Shown here one piece after another: positions 40,915-50,338 of a stretch of 64,000 bases of DNA (the stretch's first letter is position 1; every line of letters begins with the position of its first letter). Made by a program: the position numbers and the translations under genes. The notes under the pieces are model-generated. The model did not search any database. It saw nothing but the letters and a program-made list of their open reading frames with translations, and was not told where the DNA came from. The stretch comes from Diplonema japonicum. Lineage: Eukaryota > Euglenozoa > Diplonemea > Diplonemida > Diplonemidae. The stretch spans positions 186,001 through 250,000 of the forward strand of contig OZ025721.1 in the NCBI GenBank assembly GCA_964019335.1, in the 5' to 3' direction.

Positions 40915-42059
40915 ATGGCATTAAACCCGGGGGGTGCACTGAGAAAATCGCAAACACTGCTGCAAAGGAAGGACAGCAGGGTGGTGAGGATTCATTCCGG
41001 ATTCGGTGTGAAGAGAGATTCGTGGCTCGCAGATTATGTCTCGACTCACATGAGGCCCGTGATGTGGAGGGTGTACCAGCGAGACGACGCTGAAACGAGG
41101 AAACACGAGGAGTTGTTCCAAGGGTGGAAGGGTATTGTAGACTTTACATACAGAAGGCCCCACGGGCAGGTGCAGCACCCCAAATGGATGCGACAGCTCT
41201 TCGCCAAGAAAAAGTATTTCGAACTCGATGCAGAGACAAACACCGAGAAAATCTACCTTGGCTTCACCGCCAACTACATTTGGTCACACTGGTCAAGAAA
41301 AGGCACCTCAATACCCCCGGTTCAACTCCTAGAAACAGCACTTTCTCAAGCCAAAACGGTCAAGGACCTAGGCTACGCCACCAAAATGCTCCGTTCTTAC
41401 CGGCAGTACTTCAACGTGCACATGGAACATAACATCTTCACAGCATATATGAGTGCTTGTCTTCGTGTTGGTTGTCCCGATTGTGCGCTTTATGCTCTTA
41501 ACCAAGCCCGGTGGCTTGGTTTTGCAAGTGTGAAGGAGCAAGATCGAGCCTTTCTTCAAGGCAACCTGCCCACGCATCCCAGTGAGGGTTGGACCTATGA
41601 GGAGCACGTGAAGACCGCCCTCGAGGAAGTGGAGAAGAGTGGGAACAAGAACAACGAACCCATTGCGGAGGTGCAGGATTTCACGCCGTTCGCCAAGTTC
41701 TGGCGGTCGCACGACACGGAACAGGGGTGGTGGGTGTACCCTTGGGACAAGGACCCCGACACAAAAATCATCAAACACTTCTGGCGGCACCCCGACAACG
41801 TCGACCCTCGGCACGGGACTGCTTACACCGAGTGGACAGGTATATCAGGGGAAAAAAAATAAGGAAAAAAAAAAAATTATCCAGCATACGGCACCCCGCT
41901 CTCCACTGACGCCTATGGTGTCCCCACAGACCCTCTAGGCGAGGAGGCGATCAAGGCTTTGGTCGGCGAGGAGGAAGGTGTGTACACCACCGTTACCCAT
42001 TTAACTTTTTTTCTTCTTCTTTTCCAACAGATCCGGAAGATGCTGAGCTTGCTGCGTAA
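40915..42059 (+). CDS. Conserved-looking helical protein, function unknown (possibly mitochondrial)
   Basis: Three exons: 40915-41839, 41885-41977 and 42031-42059 (introns 45 and 53 bp, both GTRT...AG); about 348 aa. Without splicing the frame ends in GEKK. Splicing adds YGTPLSTDAYGVPTDPLGEE and an acidic tail. The basic, Arg-rich start (MALNPGGALRKSQTLLQRKD) could be a mitochondrial presequence. The middle is rich in Trp, Tyr and Arg, with paired helices around LLETALSQAKTVKDLGYATK and HNIFTAYMSACLRVGCPDCA resembling PPR/TPR repeats. I do not recognise the family. A mitochondrial ribosome or respiratory-complex subunit is a guess from composition. Confidence 0.65.
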
Positions 42060-42140
42060 AGAAGAAAAAAAAAAAGAAAAGAAAAAAAGTGTACTTTTTT
42101 TTTTTTTTTTTTTTTTTTCAAATAGTGTTCTTTTTTTTTA

Positions 42141-43086
42141 GGGAAAAACAACGTACACGGTAACCAAATAACTTTTTTCCACCGTCGCCTTAAACCTCCA
42201 ACTTTTTTTCCACCATCCACGGTAACCTGCAACTTTTTTTCCACCGTTCACGGTAACCTACAACTTTTTTTCCATTTTTTACTGTAACCACCAACAATTT
42301 CCCTTATACAACCACTAACTTTTTTTCCACCGTCCACGGTAACCTCCGACATTTTTATGCCTCATTGGGGTTTAGTACGAAATGTAGCGAGGGGGGCAAA
42401 ACATGATGTCATAGCAAAAGAAAAGGAAAAGAGACCTTTTAAGAGAAATAGGTGACTACCCTGAAGGCTGGGACTACAACCGGGACAGCACTTCGAGGAG
42501 TGATTGTGGCTGTGGCGCAGCGGTTGAGTAATGAGGGTTTTTACAAGTTGCTGTATTTATTTTCCCCTTCTCTCTCACTTCGCTTCCTCTTTGCTGGCCT
42601 ATCTGTGACTTCGTGACAACAGGGGGCTTGAGGTCATCCTTGGCATATCCTTCACAGGCAGGGGGGCGAGGGGTGGAGAAGTACATCAGACGCCAGATAC
42701 CTCGGCTTTGGCTTTAAATCGTCTTTGGAAATCGCCCTTGCCAACTTCCAGGAGAAATTCTTGGTGTCTTTTTTCGAGCCCTGGTTGTGCCTACACGTTT
42801 TTCCCAAATGCACACACACCTCCACCGTGGACGTTGGAAAAAAAGTTGTGGGTTTCCGTGGACGGTGGAAAAAAAGTTCTTACTTACATGGTTTAGTGGA
42901 AATAAAAAATAGGTTACCGTGGAGAGTGGAAAATTTTTACAAAAAAACCATTTGAGTGGAAAAAAGTTGTAGGTTACCGTGGAGAGTGGAAAAAAAGTTG
43001 TGGGTTACCGTAAACAGTGGTGGAAATTCTGCTTACAGACTTGAGTGGAAAAAAGTTATTTGGTTACCGTGTACGTTGTTGTTCTC
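42141..43086. mobile_element. TIR element with iterated subterminal repeats, copy 3 (0.95 kb)
   Basis: The ends GGGAAAAACAACGTACACGG and its inverse are shared with 29242-30093, and the central 400 bp is almost identical to that copy. It carries one or two more of the ACGGTAACC...TTTTTTTCCACC iterations at each end, which accounts for its greater length. It lies 81 bp downstream of one gene and 83 bp upstream of the next, with T runs outside both ends. Confidence 0.85.
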
Positions 43087-43169
43087 TTTTTTTTTTTTTT
43101 TATATAAAAATATCTTTCCTTTCTGATATCCCCCCCCACCAAAAAAAAAAGACCATCACAAAAAAAAAT

Positions 43170-44099
43170 ATGAACACCATTATAAGAAGAGGTCTGACAA
43201 GGGGAACGCAACGCACGGCGTTGATGCAAAAAAGGCAGATCGGCGGGCTTAGTGTCGGGGTGGGCGGGGGGAAATTAATGTGGGGAACGCTCGCGGTGGT
43301 CGGGGCGGGGTCCTTGACCTACGCAGCACGCTTGAAACAGAACAAGTCCCTGAAGGCAGAGGACGTCAACGACCTCACAGAGGTGGAGAAGCTCACGGCG
43401 GAAGACCTCAAGGCCCACGGCGTAACCCTCTACCGATACCTAACATGCCCTTTCTGCGGCAAAGTGAAAGCCTTCCTAGACCACTACCAAATCCCCTACA
43501 CATGCATAGAAGTCGACCCTTTAATGAAATCCCAAATGAAAGGCCTCGGATACAGCAAGGTCCCGTTCATGAAAGTCCACACCTCAGACAAGGAAAAAGA
43601 CCTCCACCTCGCGGACTCGTACGAGATAGTATCGGTACTGGGGAGAAAGATGGGCGCCGCCAACGATACAGAAGCAACGACCACATGGAGGAAATGGGCA
43701 TCTGAAGAATTCATTAGGTACCTTACTTTGAACCTGAACAGGACTCTGTCAGATGCGTGGAACTCAGCCGCTTACATCGACGTCGCCGATGAGATTCCCG
43801 CTTTTAACAAATTTATGTCAAAGGCTGTCGGTGCACCTGTTATGTACCTTATTGTTCAGCATTTAATCACTCGTCCCAAGCTTATGAAGCTTGGTTTTGA
43901 TGGGGGTGATGAACGGGCGGCGCTTTACACGGAGATGAACAAGTGGATCGACACTGCTGTGTGCGACAAGCCCTTTTATGGTGGCAAAACGCCTAACTCT
44001 GCGGACCTTGATGTGTATGGGGTGCTGAACGCCATCCGAGGTTTCCCTTTGTATAAGGATGTGCTGCAGAACACGAATGCGAAGGTGTGGATTTTTTAA
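43170..44099 (+). CDS. Microsomal prostaglandin E synthase 2-like protein (glutaredoxin/GST fold)
   Basis: 309 aa. N-terminal basic presequence, then a hydrophobic stretch (LMWGTLAVVGAGSLTYAARL, about 35-54) as a likely membrane anchor. A glutaredoxin-like domain carries CPFC at 93-96 (TLYRYLTCPFCGKVKAFLDH), followed by YSKVPFMKV (cis-Pro loop) and DSYEIV. A GST-C-like helical domain ends the protein. This order (anchor, CPFC thioredoxin fold, GST-C) is that of PTGES2 and its broad eukaryotic relatives, membrane-bound in the Golgi or mitochondria. The true substrate in protists is unknown; prostaglandin synthesis should not be assumed. Confidence 0.82.
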   Translation: MNTIIRRGLTRGTQRTALMQKRQIGGLSVGVGGGKLMWGTLAVVGAGSLTYAARLKQNKSLKAEDVNDLTEVEKLTAEDLKAHGVTLYRYLTCPFCGKVKAFLDHYQIPYTCIEVDPLMKSQMKGLGYSKVPFMKVHTSDKEKDLHLADSYEIVSVLGRKMGAANDTEATTTWRKWASEEFIRYLTLNLNRTLSDAWNSAAYIDVADEIPAFNKFMSKAVGAPVMYLIVQHLITRPKLMKLGFDGGDERAALYTEMNKWIDTAVCDKPFYGGKTPNSADLDVYGVLNAIRGFPLYKDVLQNTNAKVWIF

Positions 44100-44294
44100 A
44101 AAAAAAGGGGGGGGGATGTAAAATTTTTTTCCCAGGAGTGGATTGGGCGGATGGACAAGGCGTGCGGTCGTGAACCTTTTCAACTTTAGTTCGTGAAAAA
44201 AAAAGGGGGAAAAAAAAAAAAGAGGGAGTCCAAGAAAGAAATTTTTGAGAAAAAAAAAGAGTTTTTAAGATATTACTCTTTTATAAGGACACCT

Positions 44295-44330
<36 letters not shown>

Positions 44331-44508
44331 TTTGAAATAAATAATATATGAAGGGGCTGCTGCCCCCCCTTTAAGAAAAAGAAAGAAAAAAGTTTTTTTT
44401 TTCTCGAACGTGATCTCAAAGGGTAGATGGGGGAAGAAAATCATTATGTTTGAGATTGGGGGGGAAAAAAAAAAGAGAAAAGGGAAGGCATGGATTCTAT
44501 GAAGGGGT

Positions 44509-44562
<54 letters not shown>

Positions 44563-44969
44563 GTTCTTCTTCTTGCTCTTTTATTTTCTTCTTATTCTTA
44601 TTCTTTTTTTTTTTTTAATCCTGTTCTTCCCCCACTCACTCATAATCTTTTAATGTCCACACGCTTTTTTTTTTTTTTATTCCCTTCATTTAACTACAGA
44701 ATGTTTTTTAGCGTGCTTTTTTGTTTGCGGTGTGGAAAAGAAAGAAAAAAAAAAGAAAAAAAGGAAGAAAACTTTTGCACTAACTGTTTGAAAAGTCTGA
44801 ACACCCCCCTTCCGAAAATACTTTTCTGTATTATGTTCAAAAAAAAAAAAAAAAAAAAAAAGTGTTGTTTTTATTATTATTATTATTTCACCCCTTTCTC
44901 TTTTCTTTTGATGAGACTTTACAGTAGGGAGGGCGGGAAAAAACCCCAACAAAAAAAAAAGAAGAAAAA
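44100..44969. other. Spacer, extreme homopolymer content
   Basis: No gene. T runs of about 30-48 bases (44296-44328, 44510-44560), further A and T runs, and a (TTA)n stretch near 44872. Confidence 0.65.
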
Positions 44970-45374
44970 ATGACGGAAAAAGATGGCGCGACCAAACTCG
45001 AACGGCTAACCAAAGAGGACTGGCAGCACAGCATGATGCCTACAGATCAGTCCGGGTTCACCTTCGATTTCGGTGGGAAAGAAGAAGACCCCGTCACTAA
45101 GGGAGAAGAGCCTGCAACTGTTATATTTAAAGTCGAAGAAAATACAGTGAAACCTGTAGAGGAGGTGGAGGAGGCACCCACAGAGAACATGAAACGCATT
45201 TTGAAAACCGCTAGAAAAACATTAATGAATACATTCCGAGCCGCAGAGGTGACAGGGGAAACAGTCTCGGAGTGGAAAGACAAACGAAAAACCTGGCGAC
45301 AGCTAATGCCTGGGAGGAAAAGAACCGGCGATGACGGCGAGAAATCATTGAAAAAAAAACCAAGAAAACAGTAA
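44970..45374 (+). CDS. Small hypothetical protein with basic C-terminus
   Basis: 134 aa, unrecognised. Acidic first half (EDWQHSMMPTDQSGFTFDFG, EEVEEAPTEN) and a strongly basic tail (WKDKRKTWRQLMPGRKRTGD, KSLKKKPRKQ) that may be a nuclear or nucleolar signal. The A-rich leader touching the ATG and its place in the gene array support it as real. The MPGRKR peptide in the tail also begins the topoisomerase (8738) and NSUN2-like (37276) proteins. Confidence 0.6.
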   Translation: MTEKDGATKLERLTKEDWQHSMMPTDQSGFTFDFGGKEEDPVTKGEEPATVIFKVEENTVKPVEEVEEAPTENMKRILKTARKTLMNTFRAAEVTGETVSEWKDKRKTWRQLMPGRKRTGDDGEKSLKKKPRKQ

Positions 45375-45494
45375 AAGAAAAAAAAAAATCATCATCCACT
45401 CACTCCCCTCCACTTATTTTCTTTTCAACCTTATATGCCTCACCCCGAAAATAAATTTCAAAGGTAGCAAAAAAAAAAAAAAAAGAAGAAGAAA

Positions 45495-45962
45495 ATGTCA
45501 AACCAAAATAGGAACACACTCTTTATCGATGCGCTTATGAGCGCAGCAGAAGCCCACAAAGACCAAAAAGTGCATTATGAGTTTAAAAAGCCTACCGTGG
45601 AGGAAGAAGTGAAGGAAGAAGAGGAAGAGCACTACGACGAAGAACATTGGCAAGAGGAAGAGGAGGAAGAAGAAGAGGAGGTCAAAAGCTGCCGGGAAGA
45701 AGCGAGCCCCACCCCACCCCCGGGCATCCCCTGCACCGGATGGGTGCAACAACAACAACAGCAGCAGCAACACGCCCACACTGCAACCCCAACCCCGCCG
45801 CCGTTTGCCCATCAACCACAGCAACAACCCCAACAACAGCAACTGCCCCCGTTCTTCCAAGGTTTAGACGAAAACACCAAACTGTCATTGCTACAGGCTT
45901 GGTACTCCAGCGGATACTGGGCAGGTATGGCCCACGGACTGTCAGGGGAGAGGGTGCTTTAG
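45495..45962 (+). CDS. SMN-like protein (YG-box), without Tudor domain
   Basis: 155 aa. The C-terminal LLQAWYSSGYWAGMAHG (132-148) matches the glycine/tyrosine zipper (YG box) by which SMN oligomerises (pattern L..WY.SGY..G...G). The N-terminal NTLFIDALMSAAEAHKDQK resembles the Gemin2-binding helix. Between them are a Glu-rich stretch (36-66) and a Gln/Pro-rich stretch (87-120). No Tudor domain is present, as in the short SMN of fission yeast. The role would be assembly of Sm rings on spliceosomal snRNAs. The TAG at 45465-45467 and A-run leader precede the ATG. Confidence 0.65.
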   Translation: MSNQNRNTLFIDALMSAAEAHKDQKVHYEFKKPTVEEEVKEEEEEHYDEEHWQEEEEEEEEEVKSCREEASPTPPPGIPCTGWVQQQQQQQQHAHTATPTPPPFAHQPQQQPQQQQLPPFFQGLDENTKLSLLQAWYSSGYWAGMAHGLSGERVL

Positions 45963-45971
45963 TTAACATTT

Positions 45972-46006
45972 TTTTTTTCTCTTTTTTTTTTCTTCACTTC
46001 CGTTAG
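45972..46006 (+). promoter_or_regulatory. Candidate splice acceptor before the kinase gene
   Basis: T/C run ending in CACTTCCGTTAG (46006), 64 bases before the ATG at 46070, followed by an A-rich leader. Confidence 0.45.
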
Positions 46007-46069
46007 TTTTATCAACCCATCACCAGGGTAGAAAAAAAAAAAAAAGAAAAAAAAAAGAAGAAAAAAAAA

Positions 46070-47572
46070 ATGCGTAATGGGTCCTTTGCAGACTCCGATG
46101 AGTCCACTCCTTCACAAGAGCGAAACATCGTAGGCAAGCGGTGGGAGGTGTTGAAGCACAAGCTGGGAGAGGGCAACTATGGGAAGGTGTACCAAGGGAA
46201 GGACCTGCAAACGGGTGCGCCGATCGCTGTCAAGGTGACCAACATGAAAAATCTGAGCAAGGACCTCCAGGAGCGGCTGAAGGGAGAAACAGAGATCCTG
46301 ACACAGGTTCGCCACCCGAACATCGTCACCCTCTATGACCAGCTGCAAAACGAAAAATACCAGCTTCTCATGCTCGAGTTCATGCAAGGCAAGGATATGC
46401 ACAAGTTCATGGTCCGAGGCCAGCCGATGAAACCCCACCTTACAAGAAGGCTCTTCGGTGATCTATCCAACGGCCTCCTTGAACTCCACAAGCGAAAGAT
46501 AATCCACAGGGATCTGAAACCTCAAAACCTGCTTCTATCCAGCACCGATCCGGAAACCGCGATTCTAAAAATCGCCGATTTTGGTTTCGCACGGTACCTC
46601 GGCCCGCGAGAGGACATGGCGAAAACAATCGCAGGTTCGCCTTTATACATGGCACCGGAGGTTTTAGAAGCAGCCGTTGGGAACGCTCCAAAGGGGTACA
46701 ACAGCAAGGCGGATCTTTACTCCGCAGGTGTTATTCTGTACCAGATGGTTCAAGGGGAACCACCATACAGTGCAATGACGCCGCACGAGCTTCTCCAGAA
46801 GCTAAAGGCGAACAAAAGAAAACCGGTTGTGACCTCGGAACCGAACCTGCGTGAGCTGCTCGACAGGTTGCTTCAACCCGACCCTTCAAGAAGAATGGGA
46901 ATGGAAGAGTTCTTTGTAGACCCATGGGTCATGCAATGCCTTTCCAGCCGACCATGGCGAGCGGCTGCTCAATCCGCAGCAACTGCCGCAATTGTTGCCG
47001 CGGTGGCATCTTGCAAACTCGGCGACTTTGGTCGGAAAAAAGAAACTGCGATATGGAGCTCGATACAGGAAAAGCTAACCGGGGCGGAGTTGATCGTGAA
47101 GGTGACGAACAGGATGTCGCCGTCGATGCCAAATATGATGTCCTTGTACATGCGAGCGTTGGATCTGGTCGGGTCTGCATGGGGTTCGCTTCACGGTGAA
47201 CGGCAGCTTCTCCTTTCGATGCTGAACGAGAAGGATTGGGTCACGGCTCGATCCCAGCTGAACGAGCTTTTCACAGCCTGTTCCGCTGTTCTTGCAGAGT
47301 GTTTCGACAAGATCACTCCTCCAGACGAGGATGCCGAGATCGAACCCGCCGATGACTTGCTTTTCACCCACGCCAAAGACCTATGCTTGCGAGCCTCTGT
47401 TGAAGAGGTCATTAACAATAAAGAAACTGCCTATGCTCTGTATGCCTTGGCCTTAGAAGTCATGCAGCACATCTCTTCTGAGGTCACTTCGGGCACCCAT
47501 TCTGTACAGCGGCTCACAGCGTCAAAGTGCATCGACATGATATCAAAACGAATTAGGAAGACGGCGTTGTAG
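46070..47572 (+). CDS. ULK/ATG1-like Ser/Thr protein kinase
   Basis: 500 aa. Kinase domain about 25-285: glycine loop GEGNYGKVYQG, AVKV lysine, HRDLKPQN catalytic loop, DFGFARYLGP and SPLYMAPEVL activation segment. The DFGFAR plus AGSPLYMAPE combination is typical of ATG1/ULK (and Fused) kinases that start autophagy. The C-terminal ~190 residues are helical (MYLRALDLVG-like and ALYALALEVMQH segments) and resemble the MIT-type (EAT) region that binds ATG13. No intron. The substrate is not predictable. Confidence 0.85.
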   Translation: MRNGSFADSDESTPSQERNIVGKRWEVLKHKLGEGNYGKVYQGKDLQTGAPIAVKVTNMKNLSKDLQERLKGETEILTQVRHPNIVTLYDQLQNEKYQLLMLEFMQGKDMHKFMVRGQPMKPHLTRRLFGDLSNGLLELHKRKIIHRDLKPQNLLLSSTDPETAILKIADFGFARYLGPREDMAKTIAGSPLYMAPEVLEAAVGNAPKGYNSKADLYSAGVILYQMVQGEPPYSAMTPHELLQKLKANKRKPVVTSEPNLRELLDRLLQPDPSRRMGMEEFFVDPWVMQCLSSRPWRAAAQSAATAAIVAAVASCKLGDFGRKKETAIWSSIQEKLTGAELIVKVTNRMSPSMPNMMSLYMRALDLVGSAWGSLHGERQLLLSMLNEKDWVTARSQLNELFTACSAVLAECFDKITPPDEDAEIEPADDLLFTHAKDLCLRASVEEVINNKETAYALYALALEVMQHISSEVTSGTHSVQRLTASKCIDMISKRIRKTAL

Positions 47573-47994
47573 AGAGATGGGAGGTGGGGGGGGCGAGGAG
47601 GAAATTTGTTCTATAGTTTTTTTTTTTTTTTCTTCTATCCCATGTATTTTCCTTTTCTCCTTTTGGGTGCGCGAGGGAATCTGGAGCACGATGCGGCTGG
47701 CGAGCACTCCTCATAGCTAGCCAAGCGGGCAGCGACACTGGTACAAGATCTGATTTTTTTTCTTTTTTTTAAAAGCTCGTTTGTATTTTATATATGGGGG
47801 ATTCCCCCCCCTCCCCTTTTTTCTACCAAAGCTGTTAGCATCGATGCATTTTTTTTTTTTTTTTGTTACTTGAGGAGAAAGGTTCAAGTCTGGCCTTATT
47901 TTTGTCTTTTTTTTTTTTTTTTTTATCTTTCACGCCCATCTGGCAGAGTCTGGGGGGAAAAAAAAGTTACAGAGTTCAAGCTGGCCCCCTTGGA

Positions 47995-48030
<36 letters not shown>

Positions 48031-48378
48031 CTACCTACTGTAAATTTATTTTTCACCGTCCAAATCTTTTCTTTCTTTCCGTTTCTGGTGGAAATATAAG
48101 TTTAAACAATCCCCCCCCCCCCCCCCCCCTCCGCAGCCTGTGGTTGCGTTTCTTTTTTTCTTTTTCCCTTTCCTTTCTTTGTTTTCTTTCTTTCTAGGTG
48201 TGACTGGCCTCTTTTTTTTTTTTTTTTTTCCCTTTTTTCTTTTCTTTTTTTCTCTTACCAAAAAAAAAAAATATTCTTTTTTTTTTCTCTCTTCTTTTTT
48301 TTTTTTTTTTTTTCATTTTGACTTTCCAAAAAAAAAAAAAAAAAAAACAAGCAAGGAAAGGGGTTCGAGCCCCCCCCC
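47573..48378. other. Spacer, homopolymer-rich
   Basis: No gene. Long T runs (47755-48026, interrupted), C runs (48110-48130) and CT-rich DNA up to the next start. Confidence 0.6.
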
Positions 48379-49142
48379 ATGCTGTGGTCCCCGGTTCTGG
48401 ATGACGACAGTGGCTATAGTGATATATATGAAGAAAATTATGGGGGCTATGGGGGTTACAACTATCAAGGGACGACCGCTGACGAGATCTTGGGCGATGT
48501 TGTAAAAGCCGCCTGCAGCAAGAGCAGGGAACGGGGTGGCAGCAGCAGGGCGGCAGTGGTGTACAGAAACATGTACGAGACCTACCACTCCGCCACATCT
48601 AGCGAAGAAATAGCCTCGCTGGAGGAGAGGCAGCATCATCTCGAATCGCGAGCTGAGGGGCTGCATGAAGCTGTGCACCGGCTAACAGGGGTGCTCATGG
48701 CGAAGGGTGGTGATGGAACAGGTCGGGTGTCGCCAGTGCCGCCTTGTGGTAAGGAAGATGTACGGCCTTCCCAAGGTCCTTTGTCTCTGCTTCTTGAAAG
48801 CGTGCCCACTACTACCCCCGCAGAGCGCCTTAAACTTGACTTCATCAACCCGACGGCAGCCCACCACCCTGCTGTTGCCTCGCCTCTTCCTTCTTCTTCC
48901 CCTTCGCCTTTAGACATGCATGTGGTGTCTTCCCCCACCAAGTCTGTCAGGGGGCGGGCAAGAGGCCGAACAGCCTCCGCAAGCCCTTCTCCTCTTCCTT
49001 CTGCTGCAGCCGGGATGTCCAATGGGAACCCTACCTGTCCTGTACACATTACGGTATGGTGCTTTTTTTTTTTTTTTGCTTTGGAAGAAAAAAAAAAAAA
49101 AAACTGCAGCCCATTCGGAGTAATCGGCGTTCTAATAATTGA
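48379..49142 (+). CDS. Hypothetical Ser/Pro-rich protein with short coiled coil
   Basis: Likely two exons: 48379-49053 and 49110-49142 (56-bp intron GTATGG...CTGCAG), about 235 aa. Unspliced, the frame would run through poly-F and poly-K from the homopolymers, which is implausible. Tyr/Gly-rich N-terminus (YEENYGGYGGYNYQG), a helical segment SSEEIASLEERQHHLESRAE, then a disordered Ser/Pro region with a basic patch (VRGRARGRTASAS). Function unknown. The start is uncertain, since no A leader precedes it. Confidence 0.5.
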
Positions 49143-49145
49143 TTG

Positions 49146-49230
<85 letters not shown>

Positions 49231-49291
49231 TTGGAAAATGTAGATTTTTTGCTTGTTCTTTCCCCCTCCCCCCCCCCTTTTTTTCTTCTAG
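49146..49291 (+). promoter_or_regulatory. Long T tract and candidate acceptor before the coiled-coil gene
   Basis: About 80 T residues with a single C, then CCCTCCCCCCCCCC and CTTCTAG ending at 49291, 155 bases before the ATG at 49446. Confidence 0.4.
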
Positions 49292-49445
49292 ACGTTATTG
49301 ATCTATTATAAGTATTTTTTTTTATTATTCAAACCGACAAACCCAAAAGAAGATAGGAAAGGGGCACCGCAGATCGGGCTCCTTCAGGGAAATATATATT
49401 TCTTTTCTTCTTCTTTATTTCCTTTGAAGGGGAAGGGGGGAGGGT

Positions 49446-50192
49446 ATGGAACCTGAACTCGTTCGAACCCCTATGGACATACAAATGGAAGGAGCTACCG
49501 ATGAGAAGGACAATATAATAAAAGACCTTCGGGAGCAGCTGAAGAGGTGCGAGGCCATCGGGCGGAGGGAAACAGAAGAGGCCCTAAGAGTGACCCAGGA
49601 CCTGATAGGCCAGCTAAAGATGAGGGAAGAATTGTGCGAGAAGCTGAGAGAACAGGTAGAAGGGTGCGAAAAAGAGAAACTCGCAGTTGTGGAGATAAAT
49701 GCACGTCTTGAGGCCGGGATGAAGGACAACGAGGCCCAGTGGAATTTAGAAAGAACGAATTTAACAACTGCCTTTAGAACCTTGAAGACAAACATCGATC
49801 AGATGGTTAAAAGACTTGACTTGCAGCTTGAGGAGCAGGAGGCTCTGCGTGAGGCGGAAAAAAGAAACTGGGAAGCTCGAGAAGCTGACCTCCTAGCCCA
49901 GATACACTCACACTCTACCCCGCAGCCACAGCAGCACGGTGAGATGGCCGCCCTCTCCAAAATCGAGGCGCACCTCAGCACCCTCAGCAGGTCTTCACCA
50001 GACGCCTCGCGACTTCAAAGTCTCGTCTCTGCAAAGCTGCAGGAGCTTGACAGGAAAACCAACAGTTTTCCAGCCACCCCACCGCACCCCCAGGCCCCGC
50101 CTGCAGTCTCACCCTCAAAGGCCATCATCGACGACCTGACACTTGACCTCAACAAGAAACTCAACGCTCTTAACGCCATGGCGGGTGTTTAG
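49446..50192 (+). CDS. Coiled-coil protein, function unknown
   Basis: 248 aa. Residues 18-150 form a near-continuous coiled coil with heptads (KDLREQLKRCEAIGRRETEE, KLREQVEGCEKEK, DLQLEEQEALREAEKRNWEA). A Ser/Pro linker follows, then a final helix DDLTLDLNKKLNALNAMAGV. It resembles centrosomal or flagellar structural proteins in style only. No A leader abuts the ATG, unlike most neighbours. No intron seen. Confidence 0.65.
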   Translation: MEPELVRTPMDIQMEGATDEKDNIIKDLREQLKRCEAIGRRETEEALRVTQDLIGQLKMREELCEKLREQVEGCEKEKLAVVEINARLEAGMKDNEAQWNLERTNLTTAFRTLKTNIDQMVKRLDLQLEEQEALREAEKRNWEAREADLLAQIHSHSTPQPQQHGEMAALSKIEAHLSTLSRSSPDASRLQSLVSAKLQELDRKTNSFPATPPHPQAPPAVSPSKAIIDDLTLDLNKKLNALNAMAGV

Positions 50193-50338
50193 AAATAAGA
50201 AAAAGAAAAAAAAAAAAAAAAAATTAGACAAATCTTTTCTGTTCCCCTCCTTTTTTGTTTGCTCTTAAACCAATTCTTATCCAGGAAGGGAGGGGGAGCG
50301 CGAGGTGTGAGGGGGGGGGTAGAGGAAGAAAAAAAAAG

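Noticed and set aside
39832-41862. A single 676-residue open frame joining the EF-hand protein to the next gene
   Set aside because: The join crosses a good 47-bp intron, about 370 bp of low-complexity DNA and a candidate acceptor (40821). The middle translates to Lys/Ser/Phe-rich nonsense. Two genes explain it better.
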